The notes beneath the pieces are model-generated. The model was not told where the DNA came from. It searched no databases and worked only from the letters and a program-made list of their open reading frames with translations. This document shows positions 1 to 8,266 of a stretch of 41,058 bases of DNA, one piece after another (position 1 is the first letter of the stretch; each line of letters opens with the position of its first letter). Origin of the DNA: Chthoniobacterales bacterium. GTDB lineage: Bacteria; Verrucomicrobiota; Verrucomicrobiia; Chthoniobacterales; UBA10450. Made by a program: the position numbers and the translations under genes. The stretch covers positions 1 through 41,058 of the forward strand of contig JACCTI010000385.1 of the NCBI GenBank assembly GCA_013812515.1. The letters are read 5' to 3'.

Positions 1-1596
1 GATGCCGTCGGTGTCGACTTCGATGACCTGCGCGCCTCTGGAGTTGAGCCAGTCGATCATCTTCTGCAGGAGCTCGCGCCCGATCTGCGTGACGCGCGCG
101 GCGGCGTCGAAATCGGCGAAGTGGCCCTGCGCGAAGCCGAGGTAGCCGTAGAAGCTGTTGATCAGGATTTTAAAGGTGTTCTGGAGCGCGTGGAGGTGTT
201 GCTGCTCGGCGCGACCGCTCGCCGCGCGCATGGCGGCTTTTGTTTCCAACCGAAACTTGCGCAGATCGGTGAGGAGGCTGCGAAAGATCTGGAGTTGATC
301 GGTGACCGGGAAGCAATCGAACTGCAGCATGACGCTCGGGTAGAGCGAGGCGATGTCGCAATGCCAGACGTCGCGCGCGACGCCGGTGAAGAACATCGCG
401 GTGTAGCCGCCCTCGAAGCCGCGCGCCATCGGCAACTCGGGGATGCTGTGGCGCCGGCGGAAGTATTCGCGGAGGAAGAGGGCGTTGATGCGGGTGGCGT
501 TGCCGCGCACGATTACGTCCTGGTAGTTGTAGGGAAAGATCTGCGCCTGGATGAAGTAGCTCGGGGTGAGGAGCTCGGCGATTGCGCGTGTTTCGCGCAC
601 CGCACAGAGGGCACGTTTTCGGAATTGCTCACTGTTCGTGAGATATTCGCGCTGGAGGTTTTTGCCTGTTAACGAAGAGAACTCCGCGCTGTCGCAGAAG
701 CCGAAGTGCTCCGCGACGTCCATGCGATCGAACCCGGTGAGGGTGCGCATGCCGACGTCGTAAAACTGCGCGAGCAGGAAGGTGTCGACGAAGTGACGCC
801 CATCCACGGTGAACTTCGGGTAGTCGATCGTCTTCTCCGCGATTTGCAGGCGGGAGGCGCGCGACCGCAGGAACCCGCCGCTGCGGCCCCAATCGAGTTT
901 TACCTTGGCTTTGCGCGCCCGAGTGACGAGATACGGCAGATCGAAGCGGAAGAGATCGTGGCCTTCGATCACGTCCGGATCGCGCTCTTTGATCAGAGTC
1001 GTTAGGCGCTTAAGCGCGTCGCGCTCGGATTCCTCGGGCTTCGCTGGATCGACGACGATCAGTTCTTCCCAGCCGCTGTTGTCGGAAAGCGCGATGCACG
1101 CGATGTGGTTGTTGTAGCCGGGGGCGCTGACCCCGGCGGGAGTGGCGTCGCCGCCAGAAGAACTGGGGTCAGCGCCCCCGGCTACAACGTCAATCACTTC
1201 GAGCTGGAGACGCTTCAGCTCCTCCAGCGCTAGACCTTTGAACAACGTCCGGCCGCTCGCGGTGAGGTAATGCTGCACCGGATCGCTGAACGCGAAGAAA
1301 GTGCGGCCGGCTTTCTTCAAACCATTGCGAAGCGCAATCAGCTCCTTCCAGCTATTGACCGTGATCAGCCAATTGTATTTCAGATCGCTCGCGAGCTTCT
1401 CCGCGTTTTCCATTCCGAGATCCGCGACATCCGCATCCGCCCAAACAAGCGGATGGAACGGCTCGACATCCACTACCGTGCTCCCGTCCTTTTCGCGCCG
1501 ATAAACGCGCACCGTCCCGGTGTCGCCCATCTCGATCGCGACAATCCGCTCACTCGAATCAGCGCCGAAGAGGAGCGTGTTTTCTTCAAAGGCCAT
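1..1596 (-). CDS. Family B DNA polymerase, 3' end truncated by window edge
   Basis: Reverse-strand frame open from ATG at 1596 to position 1 (532 codons): MAFEENTLLFGADSSERIVAIEMGDTG...; motif A DIASLYPSVML, motif B NTFKILINSFYGYLGF, motif C VDTDG. Not in the supplied ORF list because it runs off the window. Confidence 0.88.
   Translation of the reverse strand, partial: MAFEENTLLFGADSSERIVAIEMGDTGTVRVYRREKDGSTVVDVEPFHPLVWADADVADLGMENAEKLASDLKYNWLITVNSWKELIALRNGLKKAGRTFFAFSDPVQHYLTASGRTLFKGLALEELKRLQLEVIDVVAGGADPSSSGGDATPAGVSAPGYNNHIACIALSDNSGWEELIVVDPAKPEESERDALKRLTTLIKERDPDVIEGHDLFRFDLPYLVTRARKAKVKLDWGRSGGFLRSRASRLQIAEKTIDYPKFTVDGRHFVDTFLLAQFYDVGMRTLTGFDRMDVAEHFGFCDSAEFSSLTGKNLQREYLTNSEQFRKRALCAVRETRAIAELLTPSYFIQAQIFPYNYQDVIVRGNATRINALFLREYFRRRHSIPELPMARGFEGGYTAMFFTGVARDVWHCDIASLYPSVMLQFDCFPVTDQLQIFRSLLTDLRKFRLETKAAMRAASGRAEQQHLHALQNTFKILINSFYGYLGFAQGHFADFDAAARVTQIGRELLQKMIDWLNSRGAQVIEVDTDGI
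1111..1188. repeat. REP-like palindrome (24-nt perfect arms, 30-nt loop) inside the polB ORF
   Basis: gttgtagccgggggcgctgacccc (1111-1134) and exact reverse complement ggggtcagcgcccccggctacaac (1165-1188); related copy at 30893-30981. Confidence 0.9.
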
Positions 1597-1661
1597 TGCT
1601 CCTGAACAAAGAGAGAAAACGGATCAGGAAAACAGGAAAGCAGGAACGAATTTGGAGGGGA

Positions 1662-1706
1662 GAAAACCAGAAAGAGAAGCAAGCCCTTTCTGGGTTTCTG
1701 GTTTTC
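1662..1706. repeat. AT-rich spacer palindrome (gaaaaccagaaa ... tttctggttttc)
   Basis: 12-nt perfect inverted repeat 1662-1673 / 1695-1706 in the divergent polB/amidohydrolase spacer. Confidence 0.7.
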
Positions 1707-1730
1707 AAAATTTGTTTTATCTTCTTGGCC

Positions 1731-3068
1731 ATGAAGCTTCGCCTCCTCCTCGCGCTTTCACTCGCTCCCGCAGTCGCAGCGTTAGCTCAACAAACGCCAC
1801 AACAGATCGCCGACGCCGAGCTGCCATCGCTGATCACGATCTACAAAGACCTGCACACGCATCCCGAGCTTTCGACGCATGAAGAGCGCTCGGCCGGAAT
1901 CGTGGCGAAGGAACTCAAAGCGGCCGGATGTGAGGTGACAGAGCGCGTCGGCAAATATGAGAAGCCAAACCTCCAATGCTTCGGCGTGATCGGCGTAATG
2001 AAGAATGGCGACGGGCCAGTGGTCGCGATTCGCACCGATCTCGACGGGTTACCTGTGAAAGAGGAAACAGGCGTGCCGTACGCGAGCACCGTCATGACGA
2101 AGAATGACGCCGGGCAGGATGTGGGCGTGATGCACGCGTGCGGTCACGACATTCACATGTCGACCTTTATCGGCACGGCGCGTGCGCTCGGGAAACTGAA
2201 AGATAAGTGGCACGGCACGATCGTGTTCATCGGCCAACCCGCGGAAGAGACGGTAGGCGGCGCCCGGGCGCTCTTGAAGGACGGCCTCTACACGCGCTGG
2301 CCCAAGCCGGATTACGTGCTCGGATTGCACGACGATGCCGAGATCGCGACTGGGCAGATCGGCGTCACGGAAGGCTATTGCTACGCGAATGTGGATTCAG
2401 TCGACGTGAGCGTGAAAGGCGCCGGTGGTCACGGCGCGTATCCGCACAAGACGAAAGATCCGGTCGTGCTCGCGGCCGAGATCATCAACGGCTGGCAGAC
2501 AATCGCGAGCCGCGAAACCAATCCACACGACGATGTCGTGGTGACGGTCGGGTCAATCCACGGTGGCACAAAACACAACATCATCTCCGACGAAGTGAAG
2601 ATGCAGCTCACAGTCCGCACCTACAAGAAGGAGGTGCGCGACGTCGTGCTCGCGGCGATCGAGCGCATCGCGAAAGGCTGCGCGATCGCGGCCGGTTTGC
2701 CGCCCGAGAGGATGCCCGAGGTGCACGTGCGCGAAGATGAGTTCACCCCCGCGACCTATAACAATCCCGAGCTGACGAAGCGTGTTTCAGCCTCGCTGAA
2801 GAGCGCGATCGGCGCCGATAACGTAGTTCAAAAGGATCCGACAATGGGCGGCGAAGATTTTTCGGAATACAGTCTGCCGGAGCATTCGGTGCCAGCGTTC
2901 ATGTTCAATGTCGGTGCCGTCGATCCGGCGAAAGCAGCGGAGAGCAAGAACAACGGCACGCCGTTGCCAAGCCTGCATTCGAGTAAATTCGCGCCGGTGC
3001 CGGAGCCGACGATCCGCACGGGCATGATAGGGATGACCAGCGCCGTGCTCGATTTAATGAAGAAATAG
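1731..3068 (+). CDS. M20-family amidohydrolase/peptidase, predicted secreted
   Basis: ORF from MKLRLLLALSLAPAVAALAQ (signal peptide-like); HACGHDIHMS, GGHGAYPH, GGEDFSEY metal-site motifs. Confidence 0.88.
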   Translation: MKLRLLLALSLAPAVAALAQQTPQQIADAELPSLITIYKDLHTHPELSTHEERSAGIVAKELKAAGCEVTERVGKYEKPNLQCFGVIGVMKNGDGPVVAIRTDLDGLPVKEETGVPYASTVMTKNDAGQDVGVMHACGHDIHMSTFIGTARALGKLKDKWHGTIVFIGQPAEETVGGARALLKDGLYTRWPKPDYVLGLHDDAEIATGQIGVTEGYCYANVDSVDVSVKGAGGHGAYPHKTKDPVVLAAEIINGWQTIASRETNPHDDVVVTVGSIHGGTKHNIISDEVKMQLTVRTYKKEVRDVVLAAIERIAKGCAIAAGLPPERMPEVHVREDEFTPATYNNPELTKRVSASLKSAIGADNVVQKDPTMGGEDFSEYSLPEHSVPAFMFNVGAVDPAKAAESKNNGTPLPSLHSSKFAPVPEPTIRTGMIGMTSAVLDLMKK

Positions 3069-3083
3069 GGCGGCTGCGGTTCG

Positions 3084-3303
3084 GGTCTGGAGAGCGCAGG
3101 CTGCCAGCCTGCAGTTCTCGGCAGCTTGCCGAAAAGGTAAGCAGGCAAGAGAAAGGCGGACCGTGTTCGCTCAACGCTCCGTGATGCGATGCGGCTTGAG
3201 TGGGCACTCGAATACCACAGGACGTCCTGCCTCGCCGATCGTCACAGATTCATCCGGCAAGCTGCCGGATGCGAGCAGGCAGGCAGCCTGCGCTCCCCGG
3301 ACC
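3084..3303. repeat. Composite REP-like inverted repeat in convergent spacer
   Basis: Left arm ggtctggagagcgcaggctgccagcctgc...ggcagcttgccg (3084-3131) is the imperfect reverse complement of ccggcaagctgcc...gcaggcaggcagcctgcgctccccggacc (3254-3303). Confidence 0.8.
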
Positions 3304-3317
3304 GAAGAACCGGCGCG

Positions 3318-4868
3318 CTATTTCACCCGGACGTTCTTGCGCAAAAATGTCGGGACGTCAAGGTCCTGGCCTTCCACGATCGTGGGCTCGCTCTTCTCGA
3401 AACGGCCGCGGGTCAGGGATTCGAACTGCAGCACTTCCTGCTTCGCCACAAGCTTCTCTGCCGCTTTCGGCTCCAGTGGCAAAATTGGTTTTTTCTTCGG
3501 CAGGATCACGCGCGGCTGCTGCGGTTCCGGCTGGGCAATTGGCTCCCGCAAGATTGGAGCGGGTGGAGTGGGCGGCGCTAGTGTGCCCACAGTCTCGAGA
3601 GGCGCTGGGTCAGGCGCCTGTTGCTGCGGGAAATCTTCGGTCAATTCCGGCTGTGGCAACGTTGTTTCGATTGTTTGTAATGGCCGCTCCAGGTGAAAAG
3701 GTTCGGTGAATTCCGGTTCGGGCAGCAGCGGCTCTGCTTCTCGTGGTGTGATTGCTTGCGCTTCCGCGATCTCCAGTTCCGGCTCAGGCGCTGGGATCGA
3801 TGGCGGCTCAAGAGCAGGCGCCGGTTCCGAGACCCGCGGAGGAGTCGCTGCAGTCGGAGCTTGAACGACCGGCTTCGCCGCGGCTTCCCCACTGCTGCCT
3901 AACGAACTAATGATCGTGACCGCGAGACGGTTCCCCATTCGTCCGTCGACGACCGTGCCGAAAAGGATCTGCGTTTCATTCCCGATGTGCCGGTTGAGTT
4001 CATGCATCAGAATCTCAACTTCCGACAACGTCATGGCAGGCCCGCCCGCGACCTGCACAAGAACGTTGTTCGCATCAGACAACATCCGGCCACGATCCAT
4101 GAGGGGATTTTTCAACGCCTGAGTTAAGGCATCATGCGCGCGGTTGTCGGAATCCGATTCACCGTAGCCGAAGAGGCAACGCGCATTGGGATTCTGCAAT
4201 GCAGAGAGAAGATCATCGAAGCCGATCCGGATCAGGCCTGGCCGCTGAATAAGGCTGATGATCGAGCGGAGGCTTTGGCTGATCGTGACGTCGGCCGCGG
4301 CAAAGGCTTGATGGATGCCAGCTTTAGGCGCCACCATATCGCCCATTAGATCATTCTCGAAGCAGATTACCGCGCTCGAAACTTCCTGGAGGCGCGCGAG
4401 CGCTTCCTGCGCCTGCGCTTTGCGCCGCTTGCCTTCAAACGCGAACGGCATGATCGCGAAGCTGATGAGGAGCGCTCCCGTTTCGCGCGCGAGTTCCGCA
4501 ACGACCGGCGCCGCGCCCGAACCAGTGCCGCCGCCCAAACCGGCACAGACGAAGATCATGCGGGCGTCGCCGAAGGCCGCGCGAGTTTCATCGGCGGCTT
4601 CAGAGGCAGCGTTGTAGCCCAGCTCCGGATCACCGCCCGTGCCCAAACCGCGAGTCACAGTGCGGCCGAGTTGGACTTTGTGCGAGGCGACTGAACTGGC
4701 GAGTGCCTGCACATCGGTGTTGGCGGCGATGAGGTCGCCTTTGTCGAGGCCATCGAGCACCATGCGATCGAGTGCATTGGAGCCGGCGCCGCCGACCCCG
4801 ATGACTTTGATCGGGATGATCTCTTCTTCGCGTTCCGGCAGGCTGTAGTTACGGCTGAGTTGAATCAT
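3318..4868 (-). CDS. ftsZ: Cell division protein FtsZ with long Pro/Glu-rich C-terminal linker
   Basis: GVGGAGSNALDRM, GGGTGSGAAPVVAE tubulin signature; C-terminal peptide DLDVPTFLRKNVRVK. Start set at MIQLSRNYS (4868); the longer ORF start at 4913 runs through a spacer repeat. Confidence 0.95.
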   Translation of the reverse strand: MIQLSRNYSLPEREEEIIPIKVIGVGGAGSNALDRMVLDGLDKGDLIAANTDVQALASSVASHKVQLGRTVTRGLGTGGDPELGYNAASEAADETRAAFGDARMIFVCAGLGGGTGSGAAPVVAELARETGALLISFAIMPFAFEGKRRKAQAQEALARLQEVSSAVICFENDLMGDMVAPKAGIHQAFAAADVTISQSLRSIISLIQRPGLIRIGFDDLLSALQNPNARCLFGYGESDSDNRAHDALTQALKNPLMDRGRMLSDANNVLVQVAGGPAMTLSEVEILMHELNRHIGNETQILFGTVVDGRMGNRLAVTIISSLGSSGEAAAKPVVQAPTAATPPRVSEPAPALEPPSIPAPEPELEIAEAQAITPREAEPLLPEPEFTEPFHLERPLQTIETTLPQPELTEDFPQQQAPDPAPLETVGTLAPPTPPAPILREPIAQPEPQQPRVILPKKKPILPLEPKAAEKLVAKQEVLQFESLTRGRFEKSEPTIVEGQDLDVPTFLRKNVRVK

Positions 4869-4877
4869 TTTTAATTT

Positions 4878-4983
4878 CCAAGTTCCAAACCACCGGGCTC
4901 CAAAGAAACCCAAGGCCCAGCGAGCCGCTCATTATTCAATTGGCGCTTGGGAATTTGGAGCTTCTTTGGGATTTGGAACTTGG
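4878..4983. repeat. Low-complexity spacer palindrome between ftsA and ftsZ
   Basis: ccaagttccaaa (4878-4889) and tttggaacttgg (4972-4983) plus internal ttggg/tttgg word repeats. Confidence 0.7.
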
Positions 4984-5004
4984 GCTTTGGGATTTCCGTT
5001 TTCA

Positions 5005-6216
5005 CTAGCGCCTCCCGCTGAAGATTTTGCCGAAGAGGCGGCCAAGACCGCCCCGTGGCCGCCGATCCACCTGCACCGCTTGCGCATACTTGATCAGGCC
5101 AATCCCGGCGGAGAATTGGGGATTCTCGAAAGCGCTCGTTAGGCCGGACATGGATTGCGCATGGGCGACGCGCGCCGGCGCCTCGAAAATTTCCTCGGCC
5201 AGGTGATCGATGCCTTTGAGGTGGCTGCAACCGCCGGTGATAAAAATTCCTTCGCCGATGTAGTTGATGAACGGCTCCTCCTCGAGCTTGCGTTTCAGCA
5301 GCTCGAAAGTTTCGCGCAGCCGCAAATGAATGATCGTGTTCAACGTCTCGCGTTCGATCTCTTTGCCCGCGAATCCGGAGTCGTCTTTCAGCAGCACGGT
5401 TTCGCCTGGAAGCGAATTCCCGAGCGTGACGCCGCCTTCTTCCACCTTCAGCTTCTCCGCGCGAGTCATCGGGATACGCAGACCCATGGAGATGTCGTTT
5501 GTGATGTGATCGCCGCCCACCCCCAGGACGCCGCTCTGCTTCACCGCGCCGTCCACATAGAGGATGTAATCCGTCGTGCCGCCGCCGATATCGATCACGA
5601 GCGCGCCGAGATTTTTCTGGTGCGGTGTCAGGACGACTTGCGCGGCTGCCAGCGGGTTGAAGACGACGTCCTCCACTTCGAGCGGTAATTCTTTGACGCA
5701 GCGAATCGTGTTCTGAATTCGCGTGCGCACGCCGTGCACGATATGGAAATCCGCTTCCAAGCGTGCGGCCAGCATGCCAACGGGATTGAGCACGCCATCC
5801 TGACCGTCGACGTGATAATGCTGGATAATGGAATGCAAGAACGCGTTCTGGGATGGGATGCTGACCTCCCGCGCGTTCAGCTTTACGTCCTCGATGTCCT
5901 GCTCGTCGATCTCGTTGCGCTCTTCTGGCAGGCTCACAGTGCCCCGATTGTTGAAGCTCTGGATATGCGAGCCAGCCACGCCGACGTAGACGCTGCGGAT
6001 CATCACGTCGCTTTTCGTCTCCGCATCGACAACCGCCTCGTGGACGCACTTCATCGCAGTCTCGAAATCGACGATCTCGCCTTTGCGCACGCCGCGGGAT
6101 GGCGCTTGCCCCACGCCTAAAATCTTGATTGTCCCGTCGGCTCTCCCCTCGCCGACCACGACGCAGATTTTGGAAGTCCCAATCTCCAGCCCCACCATTA
6201 AGTCACTGCTCGCCAT
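5005..6216 (-). CDS. ftsA: Cell division protein FtsA
   Basis: MASSDLMVGLEIGTSKICVVVGE...; GALVIDIGGGTTDYILY; IFITGGCSHLKGID (actin-like ATPase motifs); adjacent to ftsZ. Confidence 0.95.
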   Translation of the reverse strand: MASSDLMVGLEIGTSKICVVVGEGRADGTIKILGVGQAPSRGVRKGEIVDFETAMKCVHEAVVDAETKSDVMIRSVYVGVAGSHIQSFNNRGTVSLPEERNEIDEQDIEDVKLNAREVSIPSQNAFLHSIIQHYHVDGQDGVLNPVGMLAARLEADFHIVHGVRTRIQNTIRCVKELPLEVEDVVFNPLAAAQVVLTPHQKNLGALVIDIGGGTTDYILYVDGAVKQSGVLGVGGDHITNDISMGLRIPMTRAEKLKVEEGGVTLGNSLPGETVLLKDDSGFAGKEIERETLNTIIHLRLRETFELLKRKLEEEPFINYIGEGIFITGGCSHLKGIDHLAEEIFEAPARVAHAQSMSGLTSAFENPQFSAGIGLIKYAQAVQVDRRPRGGLGRLFGKIFSGRR

Positions 6217-6217
6217 G

Positions 6218-7312
6218 CTAATTCTTCTTTCCGCGTTCCACTCGCACCGCCCGGCGAATTTTCGGCTCCTTCGGCTCAGATGCGGTTGCTTTTCGTTTCG
6301 TCGCCGCCGGCGTTACCTCGGGTTTCGTTCCCGGCTGCACGGGCGTTGCCTTTAGGATTTTCGGTTCCTCGCCTTCCGGGTCGATCGTTTCGTTGATGAT
6401 TTCCGTGGGCGACTTCGTGAACGTGACCGGGATATTTCGCTGCACGAGCAGGTTAACAGTCTCGAGCTCGCGCTCCGAATCATCTGAGTAAACCAGAAAC
6501 TGCTCCAGCCGCTGTAGCTGGGAATCGAGATCGTCAAAACCGAAGGTCACCCGCGTGTAATTCTTATCGGTCACGATTAGGCAATATCCTTTTGAAACGT
6601 CGATCTCCCGAATCTGGAACCGCGTTTGCATGAAGCTGCGCGTGCTCAGTCGCAGCAACTCGAGCGCAGCCTCAACCTCAAATGATTCGACGACTTTGCC
6701 GGGCTCGAGTGGCTCGTTCCCGCAGCCGGCGATCACCGGCAAACCGAGGTATTCCGGGAGCAGCTTCTTCTCTTTCATGAGCACGCCCCGCGCGTCAACC
6801 AGGAACGCAGCCTCCGACGCAAAGGGATCGAGCACGTCTTTGTCCGAACTAATCCAGGCGACCGGTTTGCGTTCGACAATCTGAATGTTGATTTGGCCCG
6901 GCATGTTGCGCACGACCTGCACTTCATCCACCTGCGCGAGTTGCTGGAGCTGATCGTGCACGCGCGCGAGGTTGACGCTGAAGATGTTCTCACCTTCGCG
7001 GAGCTCCGCGGCTTGCAGGACCTGCTCACGCTGCAAGGTCCCGTCCGTCCGCACTTCGATCCTGCTCAGGCGATAATCAGGATTCTCGAAGAAGAGCCGC
7101 TTCGCTCCGAAGCGCACGCCGTATACCACACTGGCGAGTGCGAGCACGCTCAAGATCACTTTGGATGTCACCACGAGGATGCGCTTGTTCCGATGATGCG
7201 TGGCGATGTGCGAGCGGACCTTCACATCGAGCAGATGTTGCTGGCGACGCTGGCGCGTATTCGAGACGCGCTGGTTTCTCGCGCGCGCCGGTTCTTTGAC
7301 GAGGCGGCTCAT
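6218..7312 (-). CDS. ftsQ: Cell division protein FtsQ (POTRA)
   Basis: Single TM segment, POTRA-like region, QVVRNMPGQINIQIVERKPVAWI; overlaps ddl stop by 4 nt (ATGA). Confidence 0.85.
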   Translation of the reverse strand: MSRLVKEPARARNQRVSNTRQRRQQHLLDVKVRSHIATHHRNKRILVVTSKVILSVLALASVVYGVRFGAKRLFFENPDYRLSRIEVRTDGTLQREQVLQAAELREGENIFSVNLARVHDQLQQLAQVDEVQVVRNMPGQINIQIVERKPVAWISSDKDVLDPFASEAAFLVDARGVLMKEKKLLPEYLGLPVIAGCGNEPLEPGKVVESFEVEAALELLRLSTRSFMQTRFQIREIDVSKGYCLIVTDKNYTRVTFGFDDLDSQLQRLEQFLVYSDDSERELETVNLLVQRNIPVTFTKSPTEIINETIDPEGEEPKILKATPVQPGTKPEVTPAATKRKATASEPKEPKIRRAVRVERGKKN

Positions 7313-8241
7313 GCGCGGGCGCTTCCTCGCGCAACTTTCGACAGTTCGATGATGCGCGCGCAGAGTTGCGGATAACTGATGCCGGCGGCGGCGGCCGCTT
7401 CGGGCAACAAACTCACCTCCGTCATTCCGGGAATGGTGTTGATCTCCAGGACCGTCGGTTCACCCGCTTCGGGCAAGATAATGTCGACGCGCGAGTAAAC
7501 CTTCAGGCCTAACGAGCGATGCGCGCGCAGCGCCAGATCCTGAATCGCGCGCGTTTGTTCCTCCGGGATGTGCGCCGGACAAACGTGCTGCGCCCCGCCT
7601 CCCGCACTCGGGTTCAGGAACGGATATTTGTTCGCGAAATCGTAGAAGCCGCCTTTCGGGATGATTTCCAGAATGGGCAGCGCCTGATCACCCAGGATAC
7701 CGATCGTCAGCTCTCGCCCGCGGATGAATTTCTCGACGAGGAATTCGCGATCGTATTTGACCGCATTCGCAAGTGCGTTATCAACCTCGTTTTCTCGCTT
7801 CACAATGTAGACGCCCACGGTCGAGCCATCTCGTGGCACTTTGATCACGAGCGGCACCTGCATCGAAGGGCGCGCGCCAATGCGAATGACTTCGGACTCG
7901 GGCGTGGCCACCCCGTGGGCACGGAATCGTTCCTTCGACAGGATCTTGTCGAAGGCGAGCCGGCTCTCTTCGACACCATCGCCGGTGTAAGCGATGCCGC
8001 GCTCCTCCAAGATCTGCTGGATCTGTCCGTCCTCGCCGAACGTGCCGTGGATAGTGAGAAAGGCAATCTCTGCATCGTGCGGCACTTCGAAGTCCGGCCC
8101 GCGCACATCCACGTCCTGGACATTCGCGCCTAACGAGCGCAGCGCATTCGACACGCCAGCGGCCGTCGCAAGTGAAACGTCGCGCTCCGATCCCGGTCCG
8201 CCTTTCAGGACTGCGATGTGTTTTCCCGTGAGCGTGTTCAT
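7309..8241 (-). CDS. ddl: D-alanine--D-alanine ligase
   Basis: KGGPGSERDVSLATA, FLTIHGTFGEDGQIQ, VLEINTIPGMTEVSLLP. Confidence 0.94.
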   Translation of the reverse strand: MNTLTGKHIAVLKGGPGSERDVSLATAAGVSNALRSLGANVQDVDVRGPDFEVPHDAEIAFLTIHGTFGEDGQIQQILEERGIAYTGDGVEESRLAFDKILSKERFRAHGVATPESEVIRIGARPSMQVPLVIKVPRDGSTVGVYIVKRENEVDNALANAVKYDREFLVEKFIRGRELTIGILGDQALPILEIIPKGGFYDFANKYPFLNPSAGGGAQHVCPAHIPEEQTRAIQDLALRAHRSLGLKVYSRVDIILPEAGEPTVLEINTIPGMTEVSLLPEAAAAAGISYPQLCARIIELSKVARGSARA

Positions 8242-8266
8242 GGGAGCAATTCCGGGGACCGCACAC

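Noticed and set aside
4869-4913. ORF-track start for ftsZ at 4913 (MGFFGARWFGTWKLK)
   Set aside because: This segment is translated spacer palindrome; ATG at 4868 is the plausible start.
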